Positions 17,689-25,438 of a stretch of DNA of 64,000 nt are shown here, one piece after another. The notes beneath the pieces are model-generated. The model made no database searches. It was given only the letters and a program-made list of their open reading frames with translations, and was not told the origin of the DNA. Both the position numbers and the translations under genes were made by a program. The stretch is taken from contig NZ_JAEUMO010000032.1 in the NCBI RefSeq assembly GCF_016793285.1, positions 1 to 64,000 of the forward strand, given 5' to 3'. Numbering within the stretch: the first letter of the stretch is position 1; each line of letters opens with the position of its first letter. The stretch comes from Phenylobacterium sp. (lineage in GTDB: Bacteria > Pseudomonadota > Alphaproteobacteria > Caulobacterales > Caulobacteraceae).

Positions 17689-19539
17689 GTGGCCCAGGCA
17701 TTCCATCTCAAACTGATCACCCAGCGCGCCGGCGGCGGCGACCCGATCGTCCGCGAGCGCGTGGTGGCGGGCCCCGAGGCCACGATCGGCCGTGCGGCCG
17801 AGAGCGACATCGTACTCGCCGATCTGTCGGTCGATCCGCAACACGCCAGGATGCGCTTCACCGGCCCGGGCCGGGTGAGCATCGAGTCGCTCAGCGGCCT
17901 GCCCCTCAAGGTCGGCGGCAGGAGCGTCCAGCGCGCCGACCTGAGCGCCTCCGGCCATGCGGTCGTCGAGATCGCGAGCTACGCCCTGGCGCTCGGCCCG
18001 GCCGAAGGCGAAGGCGTCACCGTCACCGTCACGCGCGAGGACGACGACCCCCACCTCACGCCCTCGGTCTTCTCGCTGCAGTCGAAGGTGTTCGGCCGGC
18101 GCAAGATGGCCTGGACGTTCGGCTCGGCCATCTTCGTGATCTGCCTGCTCGTCCCGCTGTTCGCGGCGGTGTGGTTCAGCCAGAACGCGATGATCCACCC
18201 GGACCAGCAGTGGTCGACGGGCCCGCTCTCGAAGGCGCACGCCTTCCTCGAGACTGACTGCAAGAGCTGTCATGCGAACGCGTTCGTCTCGGTGCAGGAC
18301 AACGCCTGCAAGAGCTGCCACCTCGCTGGCCACAAGGAAGGGCCGATGTCGCTGGCGCGGGCGCAGGACAAGGGCAGCCCCTTCGAACCGCGCCTCATGG
18401 CGGACCACGCGCCGAAGGACCGGCTGTCGAAGGGAACGCCGCTGCCCGAAGCCCTGCCCGCCAGGATCGGCGCCGTGTTCCAGCGCGCCATCGGCCATCC
18501 GACGGACCGCTGCGCGAGCTGCCACATCGAACACACCAAGCCGACCGCCAAGGCCGTCGACGCCAACGCCCCGCTCAGCGACAAGCCGACGCTGGTGGTC
18601 GTGAACGACTGCGAGAGCTGCCACACCTCGCTGAAGGCGCGCCTCGGCGACACCGAACTCGCCGACACGCCCGACTGGGGCCGTCACCCGGCCTTCAAGC
18701 CGCTGATCATGACGGCGGCCGGGCCGACGCCGCAGTTCCAGCGCGTGGCGCTCAGCGCCGGGCCGCAGGAGCGCAACGGCCTGACCTTCCCGCACCGAAT
18801 GCACCTCGACCGGACCGGCGGCGTCGCCCGCCAGGCGATCGAGCTGGGCGCCGGCGCGGGCTACGGCAAGCCGCTGGAGTGCGAGTCCTGCCACGAGGCG
18901 AAGGGCGCGGGCTTCGAGCCGATCCAGATGGAGAAGGCCTGCGGGACCTGCCACAGCCTGGCCTACGCCCGCGGGGCCGACGGCTCGCTGAAGCTGTTGC
19001 CGCACGGCGAGCTGCAGAAGGTGGTCGACACCCTTGCGGGACGCACCCTCTCCGCCCCCGGCGGTTCGAACCGCATGCGGCCGGGCACGATCCGGCCGAC
19101 GATGTTCGCCGCCACCGGCGCCAGCGCCTACCGCGCGACCTTCTCGCCGGGCGGGACCTGCTACGACTGCCACACCATCAACTGGGAAGGCGACGTGGTG
19201 AAGATGGCGCCGGTGAAGCTCACCCAGCGCTACATGCCCCGCGGCGCGTTCGACCACTCGATCGCCGAGCACGGCGCGATCGGAAAGCAGGGCAAGGCCG
19301 GCGCGTTCAAGTGCGCCGACTGCCACAAGGCCGCAACCTCCGACCGGGCGTCAGACGTGCTGGTGCCGGACCTGGCCAAGTGCGCCACCTGCCATGGCCA
19401 GCCGACGACCAGGATCGCCGCAGCCGACGACGCCGACTGCACCACCTGCCACGCCTTCCACAAGCCGGGCGACGCCACGCCGAAGCCGGGTCATCCGCCG
19501 CTGGAGACGCTGCGCTGGACGAAGGTGGCGGCGCGCTAG
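17689..19539 (+). CDS. FHA domain - membrane helix - decaheme cytochrome c
   Basis: A 616-residue protein with an unusual architecture. Residues about 30-95 form a forkhead-associated fold (ATIGRAAESD, then DPQHARM, where the usual Ser three residues before the His is Asp). One membrane helix lies at about 142-163. From residue 191 on there are ten CxxCH motifs: CKSCH, CKSCH, CASCH, CESCH, CESCH, CGTCH, CYDCH, CADCH, CATCH, CTTCH. Expected topology is FHA in the cytoplasm and hemes in the periplasm. The GTG start lies 4 bases after the b-cytochrome stop, in the same operon. Probable periplasmic electron carrier or exit point; the FHA domain suggests docking to a partner or to phospho-Thr signalling. 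Confidence 0.85.
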   Translation: MAQAFHLKLITQRAGGGDPIVRERVVAGPEATIGRAAESDIVLADLSVDPQHARMRFTGPGRVSIESLSGLPLKVGGRSVQRADLSASGHAVVEIASYALALGPAEGEGVTVTVTREDDDPHLTPSVFSLQSKVFGRRKMAWTFGSAIFVICLLVPLFAAVWFSQNAMIHPDQQWSTGPLSKAHAFLETDCKSCHANAFVSVQDNACKSCHLAGHKEGPMSLARAQDKGSPFEPRLMADHAPKDRLSKGTPLPEALPARIGAVFQRAIGHPTDRCASCHIEHTKPTAKAVDANAPLSDKPTLVVVNDCESCHTSLKARLGDTELADTPDWGRHPAFKPLIMTAAGPTPQFQRVALSAGPQERNGLTFPHRMHLDRTGGVARQAIELGAGAGYGKPLECESCHEAKGAGFEPIQMEKACGTCHSLAYARGADGSLKLLPHGELQKVVDTLAGRTLSAPGGSNRMRPGTIRPTMFAATGASAYRATFSPGGTCYDCHTINWEGDVVKMAPVKLTQRYMPRGAFDHSIAEHGAIGKQGKAGAFKCADCHKAATSDRASDVLVPDLAKCATCHGQPTTRIAAADDADCTTCHAFHKPGDATPKPGHPPLETLRWTKVAAR

Positions 19540-19612
19540 TGTGCTGGATCTGAAGTTCGCCTGCTTCCGGGTCGGAGCGCCGAGCGAATTTCAGATCCAA
19601 AAAGCACACTAG
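19536..19612. repeat. Hairpin repeat 1 (CTAGTGTGCT...AGCACACTAG)
   Basis: Long imperfect inverted repeat: left arm 19536-19560, right arm 19584-19612, differing by one 4-base bulge and one mismatch. The outer ends are CTAGTG/CACTAG. The stop codon of the decaheme gene (19537-19539) lies inside the left arm. Hairpin repeat 2 follows 15 bases later with the same outer ends, so this looks like a dispersed palindromic (REP/MITE-like) element. Confidence 0.75.
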
Positions 19613-19626
19613 AAACAAATATTTCC

Positions 19627-19701
19627 CTAGTGTCCTTATCGATTCCGAAGTTCGACTGAGTTCGCCTCAGGCGCCTGCGAACTTCGGAATCGGGACACTA
19701 G
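19627..19701. repeat. Hairpin repeat 2 (CTAGTGTCC...GGACACTAG)
   Basis: Inverted repeat with left arm 19627-19654 and right arm 19678-19701. The arms match except for a 4-base TTAT insertion in the left one. The inner stem is CGATTCCGAAGTTCG. It shares the CTAGTGTnC terminus with repeat 1 but has a different inner stem, so the two are related in ends and not in full sequence. Not coding. Confidence 0.75.
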
Positions 19702-19904
19702 CGGCGCGCCCTCGCCTCCCCCGCTGAGCGGCGGGAGGCGGACCGTTCTCCGAGCCCGGCCCGGCGCCGGGGGAAGAGCGAGTGGTGGGAGGGGGCGGGC
19801 CCCCATCTCTGAATCAAAAGGGGCGGCCGCAGGCTCTGCGCCTGAGGCTCGCCCCCTCCGCCACCCCCATCGCTCTCGCGATGGGGGAGGTTTGACCCCG
19901 TGGC
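19702..19904. other. Non-coding stretch between the decaheme gene and gdhA
   Basis: With the two hairpin repeats, this completes a 365-base gene-free interval between convergent genes. It is rich in GGGGG/CCCCC tracts. Near its right end is a perfect 10-base stem CCCCCATCGC / GCGATGGGGG (19864-19887, loop TCTC), which may end transcription of gdhA or be another dispersed repeat. I see no convincing small gene here. Confidence 0.5.
19864..19887. terminator. Perfect GC hairpin downstream of gdhA
   Basis: A 10-base perfect stem with a 4-base loop, 17 bases past the gdhA stop. No T-tract follows on the gdhA strand; on the other strand it is followed by AGGTTTG. Terminator function is possible but unproven. 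Confidence 0.4.
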
Positions 19905-21263
19905 CTACACCACGCCGTAGGCCAGCATGGCGTCGGCCACCTTCTTGAAGCCGGCGATGTTGGCGCCCTTCACGTAGTCGACGACCTTGGAGCCGGGCTT
20001 CTTGCCGTATTCTTCGCAGCGCGCGTGGATGCCCGCCATGATGTCGACCAGCAGGCGCTGCAGCTCTTCTTCCTTCCACGAGATGCGGGCCGAGTTCTGG
20101 CTCATCTCGAGCCCGGAGACCGCGACGCCGCCGGCGTTGGCCGCCTTGCCCGGCGCGTAGAGAATCTCGGCGGCCTTGAACTTATGCACGCCGTCCAGGT
20201 TGGTCGGCATGTTGGCGCCTTCCGAGACCGCGATGCAGCCGTTGCGGATCAGGGTGTCGGCGTCGTCGCCCAGCAGCTCGTTCTGCGTGGCGCAGGGCAG
20301 CGCCAGGTCGCACTTGACGCCCCACGGGGTCTTGCCCGCGTGGAACTCGGCGCCCTTGAACTCCCTGGCGTACTCGCTGATGCGGCCGCGGCGCTTGTTC
20401 TTGAGGTCCTTCACCCAGTCGATCTTCTCCTGGGTCATCCCGTCGGGGTCGTAGACGAAGCCCTCGGAGTCGGAGAGCGTCAGCACCTTGCCGCCCAGCA
20501 TGGTGACCTTCTCGGCGGCGTGGGTGGCGACGTTGCCCGAGCCCGAGATCACGGCCGTGTGGCCGGCGATGTCCTTGCCCTGGGTCTTCAGCATGTTCTG
20601 CAGGAAGTAGGTGGCGCCGTAGCCGGTCGCCTCGGTGCGGATCAGCGAGCCGCCGTACTCCAGGCCCTTGCCCGTCAGGACGCCGGTGAACTCGTTGGTG
20701 ATGCGCTTGTACTGGCCGAACATGTAGCCGATCTCGCGACCGCCGACGCCGATGTCGCCCGCCGGCACGTCGATGTCGGCGCCGATGTAGCGATAGAGCT
20801 CGGTCATCAGGCTCTGGCAGAAGCGCATGACCTCGCCGTCCGACTTGCCCTTCGGGTTGAAGTTCGAGCCGCCCTTGCCGCCGCCCATGGGCAGGCCGGT
20901 CAGCGCGTTCTTGAAGGTCTGCTCGAACGCCAGGAACTTCAGCACGCTCTCGGTGACCGAGGGGTGGAAGCGGATCCCGCCCTTGTAGGGGCCGATGGCG
21001 TTGTTGTTCTGGACCCGCCAGGCCCGCTGGACCCGGATGTTGCCCTTGTCGTCCTGCCAGCAGACGCGGAAGCTGACCACGCGGTCGGGCTCGGCGATGC
21101 GGCGAAGGATCTGCGCCTGATGGTAGGCTTCCTTGTCCTGGATGAAGTCGAAGATGTCCTCTGCGACTTCCTGAACCGCCTGGACGAACTCCGGCTGGCC
21201 GGGGTTTCGGCGCTTCACGCCCTCGATGAAGGTGCTCAGATCGACGTGATCGCTGACTGCCAT
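19905..21263 (-). CDS. gdhA: NADP-type glutamate dehydrogenase
   Basis: Reductive amination of 2-oxoglutarate to glutamate in the cytoplasm, ammonium assimilation. 452 residues, like hexameric bacterial GdhA (about 447). Motifs: KGGIRFHPSV, catalytic-lysine region PMGGGKGGSNFNPKGK, Rossmann motif SGSGNVA, and the C-terminal GGVAVSGLEMSQNS. The ATG at 21263 follows AAGGGGG; the open frame further upstream is not family-like. Divergent from the acetolactate synthase-like gene, with about 180 bases between starts. Confidence 0.95.
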   Translation of the reverse strand: MAVSDHVDLSTFIEGVKRRNPGQPEFVQAVQEVAEDIFDFIQDKEAYHQAQILRRIAEPDRVVSFRVCWQDDKGNIRVQRAWRVQNNNAIGPYKGGIRFHPSVTESVLKFLAFEQTFKNALTGLPMGGGKGGSNFNPKGKSDGEVMRFCQSLMTELYRYIGADIDVPAGDIGVGGREIGYMFGQYKRITNEFTGVLTGKGLEYGGSLIRTEATGYGATYFLQNMLKTQGKDIAGHTAVISGSGNVATHAAEKVTMLGGKVLTLSDSEGFVYDPDGMTQEKIDWVKDLKNKRRGRISEYAREFKGAEFHAGKTPWGVKCDLALPCATQNELLGDDADTLIRNGCIAVSEGANMPTNLDGVHKFKAAEILYAPGKAANAGGVAVSGLEMSQNSARISWKEEELQRLLVDIMAGIHARCEEYGKKPGSKVVDYVKGANIAGFKKVADAMLAYGVV

Positions 21264-21442
21264 TTTTGACCCCCTTATGGCGGAGCGCCCGGCCCCGCCC
21301 GCTCGTGCCCGGCCGACCTTAGCCGCGAAATTCCTACGGGCCAGGGCTATTCGCGGACGCAGCGCCGCCTGGGCGCTTTCAGGCTTCACAAGTCGCCGTA
21401 ATTTGCGACAACAGTTCGCCATAAGGGCGGTGGGGGTGTGCG

Positions 21443-23092
21443 ATGGCTACGAAGGCGTCCGATCTGTTCGTTCAATGCCTGGAAGAGGAAGGCTGCGAAT
21501 ACGTCTTCGGGGTCCCGGGCGAAGAGAACCTCGACTTCCTGGACAGCCTGAGCCGCTCCAAAAAGATCAAGCTGATCCTCACTCGCCACGAACAGGGCGC
21601 GGGCTTCATGGCCGCGACCTACGGACGCCACACCGGCAAGGCCGGCGTCTGCGTCGCCACCCTGGGTCCGGGCGCCACGAACTTCGTGACCGCGGCGGCC
21701 TACGCGACGCTGGGCGGAATGCCGATGATGATGCTGACCGGCCAGAAGCCCATCAAAAAGTCGAAGCAGGGCCGGTTCCAGATCCTCGACGTGGTCGACA
21801 TGATGAAGCCGATCACGAAGTACACGCACCAGCTCGCGTCGGCCGACAACATCCCTTCGCGGGTGCGCGAGGCCTTCCGCCTCGGCCAGGAAGAGAAGCC
21901 CGGCGCCGTTCACATCGAGTTCCCCGAGGACGTGGCCGACGAGCACACCGACTCGACGCCGCTTCCGAAGAGCAATGCGCGCCGTCCGGTCGCCGACGAG
22001 AAGTCGATCCGCGCCGCGGTAAAGCGCATCGAGCAGGCGAAGTCGCCCATCCTGGTCATCGGCGCGGGCGCGAACCGCACCATGACCAGCCGCATGCTGA
22101 CCCAGTTCATCGAGAAGACGGGCATCCCGTTCGTCTCGACGCAGCTCGGCAAGGGCGTGGTCGATGAGACCAACCCGAAGTTCATGGGCTGCGCGGCGCT
22201 CTCGGCCGGCGATTTCGTGCATCGCGCGATCGGCGCCGCCGACCTGATCGTCAATATCGGCCACGACGTCATCGAGAAGCCGCCGTTCTTCATGCAGCGC
22301 GGCGGGACCGAGGTGATCCACATCAACTTCCGCTCGGCCGAGGTCGATCCGGTCTACTTCCCGCAGTACGAGGTGATCGGCGACATCGGCAACGCCATCT
22401 GGCAGATCAAGGAAGACATCCTGCCCCAGGCCTCCTGGGACTTTGCGGCGATGCACAAGGCCCGGGCGGCCGAAGTGGAACACGCGGCGAAGTACGACAC
22501 CGACCAGCGCTTCCCGATCTACCCGCAGTTCCTGGTGAAGCAGATCCGCGAGGCGATGCCGGACGACGGCATCATCTGCCTGGACAACGGCGTCTATAAG
22601 ATCTGGTTCGCCCGCAACTATCCGGCGCGCCGGCCGAACACCGTCCTGCTCGACAACGCGCTCGCCACCATGGGCGCCGGCCTGCCGTCCGCCATGGCCT
22701 CCAACATGGTCTATCCGGACCGCAAGGTCATGGCGATCTGCGGCGACGGCGGCTTTATGATGAACAGCCAGGAGATGGAGACCGCGGTCCGCCTGAAGCT
22801 GAACATCACCGTCCTGATCCTGAACGACAACAGCTACGGCATGATCCGCTGGAAGCAGGCGAACATGGGGTTCAAGGACTGGGGCCTGACCTACGACAAC
22901 CCGGACTTCGTGAAGTACGCCGAGAGCTACGGCGCCAAGGGCTACCGGGTCGACTCGGCCGCCGCGCTGCCGAAGATCCTGCGCGAGTGCCTGGATACCC
23001 CCGGGGTCAACCTCATCGATTGCCCGGTGGACTACTCGGACAACGACTCGATCCTGAACAAGCAGATCAAGGAACTGAGCGCGGCTCTCTGA
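21443..23092 (+). CDS. Acetolactate synthase-like TPP enzyme (catabolic type)
   Basis: Thiamine-diphosphate enzyme of 549 residues, most like the AlsS/IlvB large-subunit family, which condenses two pyruvates to acetolactate. The N-terminal PYR domain has catalytic Glu50 in TRHEQGAGFMA; the central domain is FAD/Rossmann-like; the C-terminal PP domain has the TPP motif GDGGFMMNSQEMETA...LILNDN. No small regulatory subunit gene is adjacent, which favours a stand-alone or catabolic enzyme. It is followed 22 bases later by an aldehyde dehydrogenase, so a related 2-oxo-acid decarboxylase substrate is possible. Confidence 0.85.
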   Translation: MATKASDLFVQCLEEEGCEYVFGVPGEENLDFLDSLSRSKKIKLILTRHEQGAGFMAATYGRHTGKAGVCVATLGPGATNFVTAAAYATLGGMPMMMLTGQKPIKKSKQGRFQILDVVDMMKPITKYTHQLASADNIPSRVREAFRLGQEEKPGAVHIEFPEDVADEHTDSTPLPKSNARRPVADEKSIRAAVKRIEQAKSPILVIGAGANRTMTSRMLTQFIEKTGIPFVSTQLGKGVVDETNPKFMGCAALSAGDFVHRAIGAADLIVNIGHDVIEKPPFFMQRGGTEVIHINFRSAEVDPVYFPQYEVIGDIGNAIWQIKEDILPQASWDFAAMHKARAAEVEHAAKYDTDQRFPIYPQFLVKQIREAMPDDGIICLDNGVYKIWFARNYPARRPNTVLLDNALATMGAGLPSAMASNMVYPDRKVMAICGDGGFMMNSQEMETAVRLKLNITVLILNDNSYGMIRWKQANMGFKDWGLTYDNPDFVKYAESYGAKGYRVDSAAALPKILRECLDTPGVNLIDCPVDYSDNDSILNKQIKELSAAL

Positions 23093-23114
23093 GCGCCTAA
23101 GGACGGACACGGAC

Positions 23115-24548
23115 ATGGTCGCCCTCAGAGACTCCTACCCGCTGTACCTGGCCAACGAGGCCCAGACCCCGAATCTCGACCTCGAGGTGACGGACAAGTA
23201 CACGGGCAAGGTCGCAACCCGCGTGGCGCTGGCCAACGCGGCGATCATCGACGCAGGCATCGCCGCGACGGTGGAAGCCGCCGAACCGATGGCGCGGATG
23301 CCGGCCTATGAGCGCCAGGCGGTGCTGCAGCACTGCGTCAACCGCTTCCACGAGCGGTTCGACGAACTCAGCTATGCCCTCTGCGTCGAGGCGGGCAAGC
23401 CGATCCGCGATTCCCGCGGCGAGGTCACCCGTCTCATCGACACCTTCCGCATCGCCGCGGAAGAGTCGGTGCGGATGACCGGCGAGGTGCAGCCGCTGGA
23501 CATCTCGCCCCGCGCCAGGGGCTACCAGGGCATGTGGAAGCGCGTGCCGATCGGCCCCTGCTCGTTCATCAGCCCCTTCAACTTCCCGCTGAACCTGGCG
23601 GCCCACAAGATCGCGCCGGCGATCGCCGTCGGCTGCCCGTTCGTGATGAAGCCCGCCTCGCGCACCCCGCTGGGCGCCATCATCATGGGCGAGATTCTGG
23701 CCGAGACGAACCTGCCCAAGGGGGCGTTCTCGATCCTTCCGGCGCAGCGCGACGGGGCCGACCTCTTCACCACCGACGACCGGTTGAAACTGCTCTCGTT
23801 CACCGGCTCGCCCGGCGTCGGCTGGGACCTGAAGGCCAAGGCCGGCAAGAAGAAGGTGGTGCTGGAGCTGGGCGGCAACGCCGCGGTGATCGTGGACGCC
23901 GACACCGACCTCGACGACGCGGTCGAGCGCATCATCTTCGGCGCCTTCTACCAGTCGGGCCAGAGCTGCATCGGCGTCCAGCGGATCATCATCCACGCCG
24001 ACATCTACGACACCCTGCGCGACCGCCTGGTGGCCAAGACCAGGACGCTGATCGCCGGCGACCCGCACAAGGAAGAGACCTTCGTGGGTCCGATGATCGA
24101 CGTGAAGGAAGCCTCGCGCCTGGATAGCTGGATCCAGGCCGCGGTCGCCGAGGGCGCCAGGCTGCTCTGCGGCGGCAGGCGCGACGGCGCCATGCTGGAG
24201 GCCACCCTGCTGGAGGGCGTCGGGCGCAAGGCGGCGCTCTATGCCGAGGAGGCGTTCGGCCCGGTGGCGATCCTGTCGAAGTTCACCGACTTCAAGGACG
24301 CGCTCGCCGAGGTGAACGATTCAAAGTTCGGTCTCCAGACAGGCGTCTTTACGCGCGACCTCTACAAGATGCTCGAAGCGTGGGACCATCTGGATGTGGG
24401 CGGAGTCGTCATCGGCGACGTCCCCAGCTACCGGGTCGACAACATGCCTTACGGCGGTGTGAAGGACTCGGGGCTCGGTCGAGAGGGCGTCAGGTTTGCG
24501 ATGGAGGACATGACGGAAATTCGCAACCTGGTCATCCGCCGGCGTTAA
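23115..24548 (+). CDS. NAD(P)-dependent aldehyde dehydrogenase
   Basis: ALDH-superfamily enzyme, 477 residues, oxidising an aldehyde to its acid. Catalytic residues are visible: Glu251 in VVLELGGN and nucleophile Cys285 in FYQSGQSCIG. The cofactor loop FTGSPGVGWDLK and the C-terminal MPYGGVKDSGLGREG are typical. Substrate unknown; subfamily resembles lactaldehyde/phosphonoacetaldehyde-type ALDHs. In one operon with the acetolactate synthase-like gene (22-base gap), suggesting it handles a product of that enzyme. Confidence 0.88.
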   Translation: MVALRDSYPLYLANEAQTPNLDLEVTDKYTGKVATRVALANAAIIDAGIAATVEAAEPMARMPAYERQAVLQHCVNRFHERFDELSYALCVEAGKPIRDSRGEVTRLIDTFRIAAEESVRMTGEVQPLDISPRARGYQGMWKRVPIGPCSFISPFNFPLNLAAHKIAPAIAVGCPFVMKPASRTPLGAIIMGEILAETNLPKGAFSILPAQRDGADLFTTDDRLKLLSFTGSPGVGWDLKAKAGKKKVVLELGGNAAVIVDADTDLDDAVERIIFGAFYQSGQSCIGVQRIIIHADIYDTLRDRLVAKTRTLIAGDPHKEETFVGPMIDVKEASRLDSWIQAAVAEGARLLCGGRRDGAMLEATLLEGVGRKAALYAEEAFGPVAILSKFTDFKDALAEVNDSKFGLQTGVFTRDLYKMLEAWDHLDVGGVVIGDVPSYRVDNMPYGGVKDSGLGREGVRFAMEDMTEIRNLVIRRR

Positions 24549-24601
24549 GCCTGCGTATCTGAGTTCGGGACAGTGTGCGCGCTGCTTGGGGAGGCGGCTT
24601 C

Positions 24602-25435
24602 GTGTTGACGGTAGCGCAGATCACCGATCTGCATGTCACCACCGAGAAGGATCCGCTTAACCAGAAGCGGAACGAAGATCGTCTGCGCCAGACGATGAAG
24701 ACGATTCATGCCCTGCGCCCGCGCCCGGTGGCCATCATCGCCAGCGGCGACCTCGTCGACCGGGGCGAGATCGAGGAATACTACGAACTCAAGCGTCTGA
24801 TGGATGAGAGCGAGATCCCCATCTACTACGCGCTCGGCAACCACGACGGCCGCGAGGCCTTCCTGCAGGTGTTCTCGGGCCCCGGCGCCCAGACAGACGA
24901 AAATGGCTATGTGCAGTATGCTGTCGATTTCGGCCCATTCCGCATGGTGGTCATGGACACCCTGGAGGGCCCGAACCACGGCGAGTACGACGAGAAGCGC
25001 GCCGCCTGGCTCGCCAGGACGCTCGACGAGGCGCCGGACCAGCCCACCGCGATCATCCTGCACCATCCGCCCATCCCGAGCGGGATCCGCTGGATGGATC
25101 CCGATCCGAAGTCGCCCTGGATCGTGCGCCTCGAAGGCGTGCTGAAGGGCCGTGACCAGATCCAGGTCATGATGTGCGGCCACATCCACCGGGCGTTCAA
25201 CGGCCTCTTCGCGGGCCACATGGTCGCCTCGGCGCCCGCGACGTCCATCCAGCTCACCCTCGACCTCACCGAGGTCGACATGCATGTGCCCGACGGCCGC
25301 GAGATCCTCGTGGAGGAGCCGCCGGGCTTCCAGCTCCTGATGGCGCACGAGGGCCACCTGACGACGCATTGCTGCCTCGCCGGCGACTTCACGCCCGCCG
25401 TCACCTACAATTTCCCCTTCCGGAAGCTCGCCTGA
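24602..25435 (+). CDS. CpdA-like class III cyclic-nucleotide phosphodiesterase
   Basis: Calcineurin-type metallophosphoesterase of 277 residues. The dinuclear metal site is complete: ITDLHV (D-x-H), SGDLVDRG, GNHD, ILHHPP and CGHIH. These match CpdA, the class III cAMP phosphodiesterase; a related phosphodiester substrate cannot be excluded. The start is GTG at 24602 with GGGGAGG seven bases ahead; an ORF start 27 bases earlier has no such site. It lies only 3 bases before a cyclase gene, so synthesis and breakdown of cyclic nucleotide are probably encoded together. Confidence 0.82.
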   Translation: MLTVAQITDLHVTTEKDPLNQKRNEDRLRQTMKTIHALRPRPVAIIASGDLVDRGEIEEYYELKRLMDESEIPIYYALGNHDGREAFLQVFSGPGAQTDENGYVQYAVDFGPFRMVVMDTLEGPNHGEYDEKRAAWLARTLDEAPDQPTAIILHHPPIPSGIRWMDPDPKSPWIVRLEGVLKGRDQIQVMMCGHIHRAFNGLFAGHMVASAPATSIQLTLDLTEVDMHVPDGREILVEEPPGFQLLMAHEGHLTTHCCLAGDFTPAVTYNFPFRKLA

Positions 25436-25438
25436 CCC

